Below are positions 17,872 to 29,272 of a DNA stretch of 64,000 bases, piece after piece (within the stretch, counting starts at the first letter, position 1; each line of letters starts with the position of its first letter). The position numbers were made by a program, and so were the translations under genes. Origin of the DNA: Pelagomonas calceolata (Eukaryota > Sar > Pelagophyceae > Pelagomonadales > Pelagomonadaceae); contig CAKKNE010000006.1 of the NCBI GenBank assembly GCA_918797485.1, forward strand, positions 3,472,001-3,536,000, read 5' to 3'. The notes under the pieces were generated by a model. It made no database searches, was not told the DNA's origin, and was given only the letters and a program-made list of their open reading frames with translations.

Positions 17872-20800
17872 TCACTCGCCGCTCTTGGCCGCCCGCTTGA
17901 CGTAGGCCGTGAACGGCGACGCGTCCTCCTCCTCAGATTCCGACGAGAGCGTCCCGTCAATTAAACCTTTCGGTAACGACGCCGAGAACTTGGCCACGGC
18001 GTCCAAACTTCCAGGAGGCGCCCGCGGCGGCAACGGCACGCGCTCCCTCTCCGGCACCACCGCCTTGTAGGGGTCCTCCTCGGCGAATAACCGCATGCGC
18101 GCCGCGGGATCATCTTCACAATCCATGTACTTGTTATAATATCCAGGGTTCTTGACCTTCGTCCAGGCGCCCTCGATGTTTCGTGCGCGCAGCTTCCTTA
18201 AGTACTCCTCGCGCTTCTGGACACTTTCCTCGTCCTCAGGTAAGTAAGAATGAGCCTGCCAGGGCCCCAAGGGATCCTTCGGGTCGAAGGGCGTTAGTAT
18301 GAGTTCGGCATCGGGTGCCGTGCCCATCAGCGCGAGGTGGTTGTGCAATGCGGGAGGGTCGTCCTCAGTCAGAGGCCTCAGTGCTCTCCCGTCCAAGTGT
18401 GTCACGTGTCGGGGCCGATTGGCAAAAAACGCGTCCTTCTGCCTCCTCGAGAACTGATCTTGTTGCTGACACGTTGCAGCAGCGTCATACAAGGCCGCGT
18501 CGACGCGAGACATCGCTAGTGCACTTGTGAGGACGTCTCTGAAATCTCCTAATGTGGCGTCGGGGTGGTCCTTGAACAGCTTCGAAACGACATCTCGGAG
18601 CGGCACGCGGTCGGCGGCCGCCGTGAGGTAGGATCGCGCTAGGTCTCGCGCCACAGCTCGGACCTGCGATGCTGTAGAAGGTAATTCTCGACTCAATTTC
18701 AACGATCTCTGAGCCTCCAACAACGCATCTAAGGTAGCGAACCAAGCTCTTCGACTTTCGTGGTCCTCGCTTCTTCTAGAACACAGGCGAGTTGCCGCAC
18801 TTACGGAAGCCCGCAAATCAGCCTCAGCTTCATTCAGTTCTACTTTAGAACGAGCCGCGTCCCTCAGCACCTCGAAGCGCCTCCCGAGCCCGCGCAGGAT
18901 CAAATCCAACGCGCCATTACCATCACCCGTCTCCTCGAGCAGTAAGGCAGTCGCGTCGTCGATGCGATGCCGCCGACACAATTCTAGGGTTGCCTCCACG
19001 TCGTACCCGTCATGCGACGCTAAATAAGCGTGCACGCGGTGCGGCGCACTATCACAGAGCAACTCCACATACACAGCTCGTTCCTCGTCGTCGACACTCG
19101 CGTCCGTTCGAATCAGTTCATCTAGCACGACAAATTGCAGCGAAGGCTTCGCCGCCAAGGCTTGGCAGGCACCGGCCACATCATCCGGTAATACATTTGC
19201 GATGACTTGGGCCGTTTGTGACGCGTCTACTTGGGCTAGCGCTGGTAGCGCGTCCCGGATGGCTGCCGCTACGGTAGTATCCAGTCGTCGAGCCTTCTCT
19301 AGGAAGGAAGATATACTGGAAGTGATGAAGGCGAAGGCCCGCTTCTTCACGTCGAGATCCGCATGGGCTAACGAAGCTTTGATCGTTTGTGAAACGGCCT
19401 CGGCCGCTCGTTGTCGATTCTCGAGGCTCTTTTCTGATGCTAACGAATCAAGTAGTCGCGCGGCCTCGTACTCCAGGAGGATGATGGACGCTTCGCTTCG
19501 ACCCTTCGCAGAAGCTTCTTTTTGTAAGGTAGAAACGTTCGCCGGTTGTAGTACTCTTAAACATTTCGGGAGGGATGCCCATGCGTCAAGGTCGTCTTCA
19601 GTAGCATCGACGTCGTCGGTGCGACCCTCCAGCGCGAGGTACCTTAATACTTCTTCACTTAGTGATTGTGTAGGTACTAACACGCCTCGCGCCGCATGAG
19701 CGGCAAGATAGGCTAAGAATAATTTCTTCGTGGAGGCGTCGCAGGCCGCTTGAGGGCCGTCCACAAAGTAAGATGAGGGCGGATCCGTCGAAGGAGGCGT
19801 CACTGATGCTGATTGGACGTTATCATATGGATTTACTACTACGGTAGCATCATACGAAGTACGTTTTAGTAAATGAGCACTGAGTAAATCTAAGGAAGCT
19901 TGCGCATCGACAGTAAAGAGTAGAGATAGATGAGGGTACTCCTGATCACTGCCCGGCCGCTTTTTACGAAGTAAAAACCACAACACAGAGGTAGTCGGCT
20001 CCACAGCCGTACCAGACGGAAACGCCAGTCCCTCGAGACAGTAGCGAGCGTACAATAAAGCCTGCCCACCTCGGTGCCTTACATCAACGCCCTCGTGGCA
20101 GGCGTCTAGCGCAATTTCTAAAGGTGCCACGAAATCACCGAGCCCTTCCACGTAAATCCGATACGTTGCGGAGTGCAACCGATGCGTCTTGAGCAAGCGT
20201 GTAAGCATGTTGAAATCCAGCGCCGTCGGGTCGAGGTGCAGCATGCATCGCTCGACGTTTACGAGTTTCCCGTTCTCTCGGAACCGCTGCACAAAGGCTT
20301 GGAGCACCTCCGGCGCTAACCTTTTCAATTTGTCCGTTAAAATGTAGGGCTCCAGCAAATCTAGATAGACGTCGCTCCTCGACGCCTTCTGGAAGGCGTG
20401 GTAGACGTCGTCGAAGAGGACGTCGAGGACGTCGACCTGCGTTGATTGATACCGTCGCGACACGGCCGCGGCTCCCGCACGAGACCCGTAGACTCTCTCG
20501 CGGCCACGTCGACGGCGTCGCGGTGGCGTGATATCGTGGAGACGCCATCTTCACAAAGTTGTTGAAGTTCAGAAAACGTGAGAAACAGACGCTGAGTCAG
20601 TCACCGCGATGCAGAACTCGACGCACACGCTCGCGAGCATCTTGAAGTGCGACCGCGCCAGGTCCAGCTGCCGCGTCGCCGCGCGCCGCGCCGGCGCGTT
20701 CGCCACGGCCAGCGCGACGTACCTTCTCAGCAAATCGATGGCGTTTGCACTTTCCGAGGCATCGTCCCCAACCGCGTCGACCTGCGAACTCAGCGCCTCG

Positions 20801-22224
20801 AGCCACTCGCCCGCGTCGACGAGTGAGGCGATGCGTTGTTGCGCGGATCGCGCTTCTATTTGTTGTAATTCGTTCCCTTGGAGCGCATAGACCGTATCTC
20901 TTGTAGATGCTATGTAATCACTTGAGAACGACACGGCATCGAGCTGCCGCCCCTTCCGGTCGATGAGTCGTAACACATCATCCCTACCCAGAATCATGAC
21001 GCCTCGCGCGACGACGCATAGCGCGACCGCATTCGCAGGTAAGGTACAAGGCACAAAATCGACGGCCGCCCCTTCTTCTGTGGAGTTCAACGCATCCAAA
21101 TCACAACCCCAGGCTCTGATCAATATGCCATCATCATTTATAGAGACGACCGCATTGTCTACCTCTGATTGTGGACGGGGCCAGGTCACGGCCACTCGTA
21201 CCGAAGGCGCGAACGCGACGACGAACGAAGCACTCGTCGACGAGAACGCCGCGTAGGTCGACGACACGGATAACCAGGGCGTCACGTTCGACTTCGCATC
21301 TAGCAGACACTCGACTTCGTGGAGATACGAGCCACCCAATACTCTTTGTCGGAACACAATGCGATTCACAACACCTGATGAATCAATAGCAGCAACGGCC
21401 CGGTCGGACGCACCCCTACAGCAAAATTCGACCTTCTCTACTGACACGGCGAAGGCGTCGTCCACTTTACGTAGTTGTGAACCTTTTACCACGTCCCACA
21501 GTATCAAAGTACCAGACGCATGGCCTAGACAGGCCACGTCGTCCTCCAGTGCTACACACCGTACTGAGTCACTGGAAGCCGTCCCCAGGACCCGTCGCAC
21601 TTCCTGGAAGTGGTCGAAGACCAATGCCAGACCTCTAGATGTCCCGAGCGCCACGAACTTCGGAGAAGCCCCGAGCGCGGCGGGCGCGCCGGGGCCGAGC
21701 TCGGGCCGTCGGGCGTTGGCTGCGAGCTGCCTCGACGCCGTCTTGAGCGGTTCTACCTTGAGGGCGCCGCTCGGTTTTTGTTCTGAACTAGTAGTTGCTC
21801 CTCGCGAGAGGTCGATGGGTTTACTACGATTCCGACGCTTCGTCTCCAAGGGAGACGCCTCGATCGATTCATTCTGGGCCACTAACCGTCTCTCCCGCAG
21901 CGCGAAGGGCGCTAGTCTTTCACCGCGCCACAGGACGGGCCCGACCGGGGCCGCCTGGGGCTTCTTCTCATGATGTACAGGCGACTCCGGTACGGGCGGC
22001 TCCGGTACGACGTCGTCGTCGTCGTCGTCCTCCCGCAGGATCTGCTGGAGCACGGCCCAGTCCCGGGCGCTGTAGGACTCCTCGTTCGTCGTCGGGGCGC
22101 GGTACTCTTGTAATGGAGAAGAGGCGCCATCTTCTTTCAGGATGTCTTCTAGGGATAAGCCGCCTCCCTCTAAGCCGTCGTCGCTGTCCGATTCCGCTAA
22201 AATTGCTTCTAGGTCGGCGTCCAT
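17872..22224 (-). CDS. VPS8: VPS8, CORVET tethering-complex subunit
   Basis: Two exons, 22224-20605 and 20436-17872, phase 0, giving 1394 residues (family about 1400). Exon 1 has an acidic N-terminus then a WD-like beta-propeller (KFVALGTSRGLALVFDHFQ, CLGHASGTLILWD). Exon 2 opens with the conserved LFDDVYHAF...LLEPYILTDKL block and continues as alpha-solenoid. VPS8 is the Rab5-binding subunit of CORVET, which tethers early endosomes. Animal and yeast VPS8 end in a RING; here I see no Cys/His cluster, and the tail is instead a Pro/acidic stretch (QKREEYLRKLRARN...ESEEEDASPF). The start is the first in-frame ATG. A promoter palindrome lies 186 bases upstream. Confidence 0.9.
20437..20604 (-). 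other. Introner-type intron of VPS8 (168 bp)
   Basis: ATCGCG|GTGACT ... AACGCAG|GTCGAC in phase 0; a GC donor three bases earlier would also keep frame. It shares the block GACGCCGTCGACG(T/C)GGCCG and the following CGAGAGAGTC with SMC6 intron 1. Confidence 0.8.
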
Positions 22225-22409
22225 TGGCTCTGCTGTGAGTGCTGTGAGTGCTGCTGTATGTGATCTGCTATTTCTAGCGCTGCGGACGCGGTCCGGCCGC
22301 AGTAGCGCTTGCAGCAGGAGTGATACTGCTTGCAGCAGCGCAGATCTTGTGCGCTGCCGCGCTCTCGCACGCTTGATGCGGCTGGTCGCAAGCTCGTCCA
22401 AAAAGCTGG

Positions 22410-22436
22410 GCTAGCGGTCGTAAGACACTAGCAAGC
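22410..22436 (-). promoter_or_regulatory. Common promoter palindrome
   Basis: GCTAGCGGTCGTAAGACACT continuing to AGCAAGC, 186 bases upstream of the VPS8 ATG. The remaining gap to 23050 shows no gene that I can support. Confidence 0.75.
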
Positions 22437-23054
22437 ATAAAACGGCGAGACGTTTGTAAGCGCGCGATGCGTTCGAGCACCCATCCCTGCGCTGGAAGTA
22501 CGTGTTGCGCTCGCAGGGCCGTGTCTCGTATCCGTGATTGGCTTTGGCTTTACGCGCGCGCTCTCGCGGTGCGCGACATTCGTTGCTGCTAGAACCGGTC
22601 TCTACGAGTCCACCCAACCCTCCGTACCACAACTAAACTCTGAACTCCTCGCCCGGAATTATGATTTGAAACCCGAACATCGATGGTCCTGGCACAATCT
22701 CAGGGAGGTTTTGCATCACTGCTACGTTGTCGGGCTAACACGTGGATCTGAAGCGCTTTGGCGCAAGCCAATTAAACCGCTTTAACCGACAGGCGGGCTT
22801 GAACGCATCGATAAGAACCCATAAGAGCCATCAGAGCTCTTAACAACTGTGAATCGCAGAGTTGAAGCGAGAACCGCAGCGCTAAGCGATTTGTTCGGCT
22901 CTGTCTGATACAGCGCGCAAAGACATCTAACTCACCATCAACATTGGCCGCCGCCACAAGGGGCGACCTGCATTAACAACACCAAAAACACAACCGCGCG
23001 TTCACCGCGTCTCACCGCGCACCGCCCAATTCACAGTGCACAAAGTCAAATTTC

Positions 23055-23165
23055 GCGGCGCCGTCGCGGAATCGCCGCGGCGACCTCGACGCCATCGACG
23101 CGACGCGCGAAGGAGACGAGGGCATCCTCAGGAGGAACTAAACTCACCGCGGTTGATGCGCGCAG
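23055..23165 (+). other. Probable 5' leader introner upstream of the small membrane protein gene
   Basis: The sequence contains CTCGACGCCATCGACGCGAC and ends GCGCGCAG|GTACCTATGG, the same acceptor as the coding introners. No ATG occurs between about 22800 and this site, so the upstream exon is probably untranslated. The donor is not certain; a GCGCCG or GTCGCG site near 23055-23060 fits. Confidence 0.55.
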
Positions 23166-23171
23166 GTACCT

Positions 23172-23522
23172 ATGGGACTGCTCCGCACCATATTCCTCCG
23201 CTCCAACTCCGGCCGCCGCGACGCCGCTGTGCACTTCGTCAGCTCCCTAACGAAGGCCACGGCGGCGACGCCGACCTTTGGAGACTACACCTCGCCGCCG
23301 GGGTTCACGCGCGAGTTGCCGCCGGAACCGGAGAAGTCCTGGAGCTACTACACTCCATTTCTCATCTACGCGTTCGCGGCGCTGGCGTTATTTTTGGCCG
23401 TCTTCTTGCGCGGGAGCCACAATGTCTTCTTCCTCGGCCTCGTCAACGGCGCGGTGCTCGCGGCCTGCTGCTGCCTGCGTGACTCGCCGCGGAAGTCATA
23501 CCACAACCTGAGTCAACCGTGA
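23172..23522 (+). CDS. Small two-span membrane protein
   Basis: 116 residues from an ATG six bases after the probable leader-intron acceptor. The first half is soluble with an Arg/Ser-rich N-terminus. Two hydrophobic segments follow (YTPFLIYAFAALALFLAVFL and NVFFLGLVNGAVLAACCC), separated by a short RGSH loop; the tail is RKSYHNLSQP. Three consecutive Cys end the second span. No family recognised; possibly an organellar or endomembrane small protein (inference). Confidence 0.6.
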   Translation: MGLLRTIFLRSNSGRRDAAVHFVSSLTKATAATPTFGDYTSPPGFTRELPPEPEKSWSYYTPFLIYAFAALALFLAVFLRGSHNVFFLGLVNGAVLAACCCLRDSPRKSYHNLSQP

Positions 23523-23716
23523 CCATCATCATTCATCATCCAAGTGTCGCCACAAGGGCGACCGTCTGTCGATATTCCTCCTGCCGCCCCCTAGTTGCTT
23601 GCGTGCACATAAAGTGAGGCGCGGCCTCCTTCTATATATGTTCCTTGAGGGAGTGAGTCGCGTCGACGGCGTATAGGGAAGAATCCATGCACGAGATACT
23701 TAGAGAGGGAGAGGAC

Positions 23717-26700
23717 CTAGCCGCCCTGCGTCGTCCTTCTCTTCTTCGTCGCGAACCCGTCCAGCGTCTGCTGCCCTCGAATCGGGGCATTGAGCTTGAA
23801 CACCTTGAGGTGGTTCGACTGCGGCAGACTTGATAAATCCTGGGGCGTGATGAAGACGAACTGCCGGTTCGGCATCTCCCTCGCCATGTCGACCAATTCT
23901 TGCATCGCGACTTTACGACTGACCTGGTCCATGAAGACGTCGAACTCGTCCATCACGCGGAAGGGGCATTCTATGGTAGCACCCAGCGACACGAGCATGG
24001 CCAGCGTCGAGAAGGACCGCTCCCCGCCCGACAACGACTGGATGTTGTCGATCTGCGTCGTCTCATCTTGATTATCTTTTTGGTAGGTCATTTTTAGGGT
24101 CGCGTCTTCGTGGTCGAAGCGCAGAGCGCCACTTGAACCTTTTTTCTGCAGTATTTTATCGAATTCGCGGTTCGACATCCTGCAGATGTGCTTCCGGATG
24201 CGTCTCAGGCGGTCATAGCGCGCGTGCGCGTCCTCCCGGAGCTGGATCCCCTCCTGCTCGATCTGCTTGCAGCCGGCCTCCTTCTCCGCGTAGGCGAGCT
24301 GCGCCCGCTCCATCTTTTGTTTGGCGACTTCCGGGTCCGTCTCCTTGCCGCCGCGCTTCTCGAGCTGCTGCTCCTTCATTTTTTCGGTGTGGTTGATCTT
24401 CGCGAGGACCTGCGTTTGATCAATGTGTCGCGTCGGCGGCGTATGCGCCCGACGCCATCGCCGCGACCCGTGAAGATGGCTCTCTGTCTCTCGTGAGATG
24501 CGGACGCCGACTCAGGACCGCGTCCTCGTTCTTGAACCGCTTGATCTCGTCGTTGGGCGGTCGGTAGTCCTCGTCGTCCAGCAGCTTCTTCGTGAAGCGC
24601 CGGGCCTTATCCAGCACTTCCTGCAACCGCTTGTCCTCCTCCTTCACTAAATCCTCGCGCTGCGACACCTTCTTCTCGAGGTCGAGGCACGCGGCCTTGG
24701 CCTTCTCGAGGCGCTTCTTGAGCTTCTTCTGGCCCTCGAGGGCTTTCGTCATCTCCTGTTCCTTGGCGGCCTGGTCTCTATCGAGCTTGTCGTTTCTTTT
24801 AACCAAGTCGGCTCGCGCCTTCTCGAAGGGCCGCATCTTCTCTTTTTCCGCCTTCACATCATTTGCTTTTTGGGACCTGCGAGCGACGCGTGAGCCTGAC
24901 GCCATCGACGCGACGACGACCCGATAATTCTTCACGAAGTCTCTCGGCGACGACGCGGCCGTGATGACTGAATCGAGGGGTGTAAGACCCACACCGCCAC
25001 GCCATCAAGCAGGCGTCGCGGCGATGGCGTGAAAATGGGACGCCGGCACCCACAGCGTCTCCCTCGCATTTCGGATCTCGCGCTCCATGTCGGCGAGGTC
25101 GTCTTCGAGCGCCGACGTGTCGTCCAAAACTACCGCTTCGTCGGCCTTGTCCTGCACTTCTCTATGTTGCGCTTTCGCCTCTCTGGCATCTCGTTCCGCT
25201 TTGGTGTGGGCCTTCTTCGCCCGATCGACCTCGCGGATCGCGTTACTATCAGCCTTCTGGGCTTTATCAAAAGTTGCTCTAGCCGTCTTGGCCTTGGCCG
25301 CGGCGTCCTTGTGTCTCTTGGATGAAGCTTGGGCCGCCTTCTTGGCCGCCGGGATGTCCCTCGACGCGTCGACGCCGAGCGCGACGCCCTTGCGCGCGGA
25401 CGGCCGCTTCACATACAAGTTGCCCTTCTTCGCGCCTGTTATAGAGCCATCTCTCAGTACCAACATCTCAACACCTGGAGCATGGGACCAGACGCCCCTT
25501 GATTGCGTCATGCCCTTGCTCTCGGCTTCAGCCTTGTCCTCGAACACGCAAGTGACGTCCGCGCGCGCCATGTCTACCAAGGCATTGTAACAAGCATCAT
25601 CATCAACATTCAGTAAATCCAACATCGACGTCTGGTTCGGCGGCTTCCGCACGTTATGACGCGGACGAGGCTTCTGGATGATAATCGTGAGCCGCGCATC
25701 GCAGCGCAGCTTCCGCGCGATCTGTAGCAGTGCGGACCGATCCGCGGGCGTCGCCACGATCCAGTTCGAGAGGTGCCTTCCCACGATCTCGCCGAGGGCG
25801 GCGCCCCACTTTTTATGTTCCTTCTTTGCTAGTGTCACATGGGCACCAATAGGGCCGACGGGCCTCCTACTGAATGAGCGAGCAGCCTTATTGACTTCAT
25901 CAGATAAACGTTGTTGGTAGTCGCCGAACGCAGCTAACGGGTTTCTCGCGGTACTTTCAAGCATGGCCAGGTGGCGCTTATCATCATCAGCTTCCGCCCT
26001 CGCGTCTTTTTCCGCCTCGCGAGCGGCGCGATCGGCCTCCTCGAGATCACTCAAACCGCTTCGTAACTCATTCGCTTCGCGCTGCCGCTCCTCCAGCGCC
26101 TCCGCCCTCGCCCGCAGCGCTTCGTCACAATCAGCGACCTTCTGAGCCAACTCCGCCGCCCGCGCCCCCGCCGCGTTCTGGGCGTGCGCCGCCGTCCGCC
26201 GCTGGTTCTCCTTGCGCTTCTTCTCGAGCTCCTTGCGGATCTCGCCCTTGTCCTTCTCGAGACCCGCTAGTAGATCTTTTTGTTGCTTCTCGAGGCGCTG
26301 GGCCGCCTTGACGCACTTCTCCTGGGTCGCCAACGCCCGCGTCGCCTCCGTCGTCGAGTCGCGGCAGGCCTTCATCTCGTCGTTGCCCCTGGAGATGGCA
26401 TCTTCCAGCGCTTTTACTTGATCGTCGCCGCCGCTTTCTAGCGCGTCCTCGTGCTCCTTTTGCAAGGATTGGGCGTCCGTCAACTCCTGGCGCTTCTCTC
26501 TGACACCCTCTTCGGCGTTCTCCTTGGCGCGCTCGCAGCCGCGCACGGAGACCCAGCCGAGCAGGACCTGCGTCGCGGCGACCGCGTCACGCGTGGATCT
26601 GACTCTCCGACGATCGTGAAGACGACGGCGTGACGTCGCATCGACGCCATCGACGCGACCCGCTCACGCGTGGACTCTCTCGCGGCCGCGTCGACGGCGT

Positions 26701-27750
26701 CGATGCGACGCGGTCTCGTGACGACGCCATCGACGCGACGCGACATGAGACGCGGCACCGCGCCTTCAGGTCCCGGATCTCCTCATCATATTTAGCAAGA
26801 CGCATGACTTCTTCATATTCGCGTTGCGCGTTCTGCGCCAGCCGCGCGAACGATTCCAGCTTCGTCCGCTGGTGCTCCGCGTCGCTAATGCACTTGTCCG
26901 CGGCGTTCGTGGCCCGTTTAATGCGCTCCATCACGTCCTGAATTTCCGTCGCCCGCAAAAAAAACTTGTACTTGTCCTTGGCCTTGCCGCGGATGAAATG
27001 CTTCGAGTTCTCTTGATCTAGGACGCAGACGGGATTGTCCACAGAAATTTTGAGAGAATCTAACAAACTACGTAGCTCCTTTCTGTCGGACGTCACCTTC
27101 TCGTCGTTCTCGTTGAGCATTTCTAATTTACCACCGCCCTTCTTGCCGAAACTTCTTCTGATACCAATCGTGTCGCCGTAGGTCTCGTGGCGGAAGGCGT
27201 CCGTGCCCTCGTTGACGAGCTTGACAACCACTTTTGCAGTAGCATCGCTACCTTCCCTTACGAGATCGCCGAGCTTGTTGCCCCGATGCGTCTGTTTGGC
27301 CGAAGCGCCCAAACAGATCTGCATCGCCGCCAAGATGGCACTTTTCCCGGACCCGTTCGCGCCATTAATGAAGTTGATCCTCCTCCCGAGCTTAATTTCC
27401 AACTTCTTGTGGCACATGAAGTTCTCGCAGTATATTTCCTTGATGAGGCCTGCGGAACTCGAGTCCTCGGCGTCTTCTCTCGCTATGCGGCCGGCCAAGC
27501 GGCGCTCCGCGGCGTCCGCTCTGGCGTCCTCGTCCTCGTCATCCTCGTCGTCGTCGGCTCCTAGTTGTTCAAACTCCTCGTCTTCGTCTCTCGAGCGTTT
27601 CGAGCCCGTGGACGCGCGGCGGTCGACGGGGCCCGTGTCTCCATCGTCGTCGTCCTCCTCCTCGGGCGGCGGCGGCGGCGGCGCTTCGTCTAGTTCTTCG
27701 TCGTCGTCCTCCTGATAGACTACTTTGGCCTTCTTGCGGCGCGGCGGCAT
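23717..27750 (-). CDS. SMC6: SMC6, structural maintenance of chromosomes protein of the SMC5/6 complex
   Basis: Four exons: 27750-26764, 26567-25054, 24876-24519 and 24409-23717; 1183 residues. After an acidic Pro-rich N-terminus comes the SMC6-specific head ENFMCHKKLEIKLG with Walker A GANGSGKSA (about 128), a Gln-loop region (DQENSKHFI), long coiled coils around a hinge in exon 2 (SMLDLLNVDDDACYNALVD), then the signature LSGGERSFSTLAML and Walker B FRVMDEFDVFMD in exon 4. This ATPase partners SMC5 in DNA repair and replication-fork maintenance. The exon 1 donor is the least certain: frame allows AAG|GCGCGG (GC donor, best alignment) or CGC|GTCTCA twelve bases on. All three introns are introners. 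Confidence 0.94.
24410..24518 (-). other. SMC6 intron 3, introner (109 bp)
   Basis: GCG|GTCCTGAG ... AAACGCAG|GTCCTCGCG in phase 0. GTCCT at both junctions looks like a target-site duplication. GTCGCGGCGATGGCGT pairs with ACGCCGCCGACGCGAC, a short stem. Confidence 0.88.
24877..25053 (-). other. SMC6 intron 2, introner (177 bp)
   Basis: GAGACGCT|GTGGGT ... CTCGCAG|GTCCCA in phase 2, restoring RETLSQKAND. It contains ACGCCATCGCCGCGACGCC and GTCGCGTCGATGGCGTC. Confidence 0.85.
26568..26763 (-). other. SMC6 intron 1, introner (about 196 bp)
   Basis: Acceptor GACGCAG|GTCCTG; donor AAG|GCGCGG (or GT twelve bases later). It holds three ACGCCATCGACGCG-like arms and the CGCGAGAGAGTCCACGCG block shared with the VPS8 intron. 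Confidence 0.75.
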
Positions 27751-27942
27751 CCTTGCGCGCGCTTGTTTGTTTTACGGGCTCAGGCTGAGCCTTTGCTTCC
27801 CTGCTCGGCGCGCGACGCGGCGGCACGGGAACGCGTTAGCTGAGCGCTTGGGCGTATTTTGACAGCGCTCTGGGGTCCAGCGCGTCTCACAATGGTCCGC
27901 AGCGCGTTTAAATGCGAGGGTCGCGTCGATGGCGGGACCATT

Positions 27943-27968
27943 CTAGCGTGCCCGTAACACACTAGCAA
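27943..27968 (-). promoter_or_regulatory. Common promoter palindrome
   Basis: CTAGCGTGCCCGTAACACAC then TAGCAA, 193 bases upstream of the SMC6 ATG. The neighbouring gene ends here, so the element can only belong to the SMC6 start. Confidence 0.65.
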
Positions 27969-28035
27969 TCATTCGCGTTTGCAGAACAGGAATCCACATG
28001 GCTACGAACTTAAGAGGGGAGAGGAGGGACTACAA

Positions 28036-28437
28036 CTAGAGCTTCGCGACGGCCCCGAGCACCTTCGCCGCGTCGGGGAGCACGTGCACGACCGCGTCGT
28101 AGACGCGCGCCGTCTTTGCATCAAACGCCAGGGCGCGCAAGGCCCGCGCGAGGCCCTCCAGGTCGCCGTCGCTCCCGTTCGTCCCGACGCGCACCGCGCA
28201 CCGCGCGACGACGTCCGCTACTTTATGGAACGCGTCCGGCCCTGCGTTCACTGCAAAGCGGGACGCGACGCGTTCCAGCGCGCCGACATCCTCGGCGAGG
28301 GACCGGTCGCGGGGATCAACAGAATGAACGCCTCGACAGAAGCGCGCTAAATGACTGCGCAGGGCGTCGAGCGCCTGGCGGACGTCGGCGTGTTCCGGCG
28401 GCGCGACGACCGTGACCTTTTCGACGGGCGGCGTCAT
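28036..28437 (-). CDS. Small helical protein; 5' end uncertain
   Basis: From the ATG at 28435-28437 (MTPPVEKV) the frame gives 133 residues, largely alpha-helical with heptad-like Leu/Ala (VRQALDALRSHLARF, LEGLARALRALAFD). The frame stays open about 250 bases further upstream with plausible protein sequence (Pro-rich, ending in an ATG-less stop-bounded region), so a spliced upstream exon is possible. The helical C-terminus faintly resembles the SRA1/SEC31 C-terminal bundle, but I cannot confirm that. No other neighbour link. Confidence 0.45.
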   Translation of the reverse strand: MTPPVEKVTVVAPPEHADVRQALDALRSHLARFCRGVHSVDPRDRSLAEDVGALERVASRFAVNAGPDAFHKVADVVARCAVRVGTNGSDGDLEGLARALRALAFDAKTARVYDAVVHVLPDAAKVLGAVAKL

Positions 28438-29272
28438 GGATGGTGGAGGCGGCAGGCGGAAGCCCGGCCTCGACGGCGCCTTCTCGACGCGGCCCGCCAG
28501 AAATCCGGGCGCCGCCGTCGCTGTTGTGTCGAGGCGCCAGCCGACGGACGCGCCGGTCAACGCCTCGCTATAAGGCAAGGTCGGCACGCACGGCGCCGAG
28601 GGCGGTTTCGGCTTCCCGATGGCGTCGAGCCGCGCGACTTCGGCCGCGACGACTTCTCTCGCGCCGGGCCGGTCCTTGGGGCGGCCTTAATTAAAGCGCT
28701 CGCGGCTCCGGTGCGAGATCTGTGGGGCTCGGCGGCCGTTCACAGCACGGGGATAGTCGCCAGGCACGGCGCGCACCCCCAAAGCGTGGGGAATGGTGCT
28801 GAATTTTAGCGGTAGCGTAGGCGGAGTTAAGCTTCGACAGGTACCGTGCGGGGTTACCTCACTCCGTATCCGCTCAAAGAGGCGTCAAGGCCCACTCCTG
28901 TACGTGTCCTGCGTCACGCGCACCGGAATTGTACTGGTGTGGCGGACTTCGCCGGCCGTCTCGCGGCGCGATCGCATAACACGTACACCTCCGGTGCTTG
29001 TAGTATCACGTCGGTACCGCGAGCGTTCATATCGGTGCGGCTCGCACGAGCTGCGTGCGGCCGCCATTAATTGCGCGCGGGTTTTGCCCCCTCACAACCG
29101 AGGCCCTCACAGCCTCTACGCGCAGTAACGATGGTATACGGACTTTGCAACGAAGCCAGGAGCTCTTCGCACTGCAGCGACCCGAGAACAGTACTCACAA
29201 AGCATCCGTGAGCTCGACCAGCCCAGTGCTCTCCTGCAGTCTGCAGCTGCACTGCTCACAGAAACCGCATAA
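28438..29272. other. 835 bases without a supported gene
   Basis: Lies between the 5' end of the small helical protein gene and the VOC protein gene. Part of it may be an unrecognised 5' exon of the former. I searched for the common palindrome and tRNA-like folds and saw neither. Confidence 0.5.

Noticed and set aside
17872-22224. Two separate genes instead of one VPS8
   Set aside because: The two halves match consecutive parts of VPS8 and are joined in frame by an introner.
23717-27750. SMC5 or a set of separate coiled-coil genes
   Set aside because: ENFMCHKKLEIKLG and GANGSGKSAILAAMQICLG are SMC6 signatures, and phases of four exons fit a single protein.
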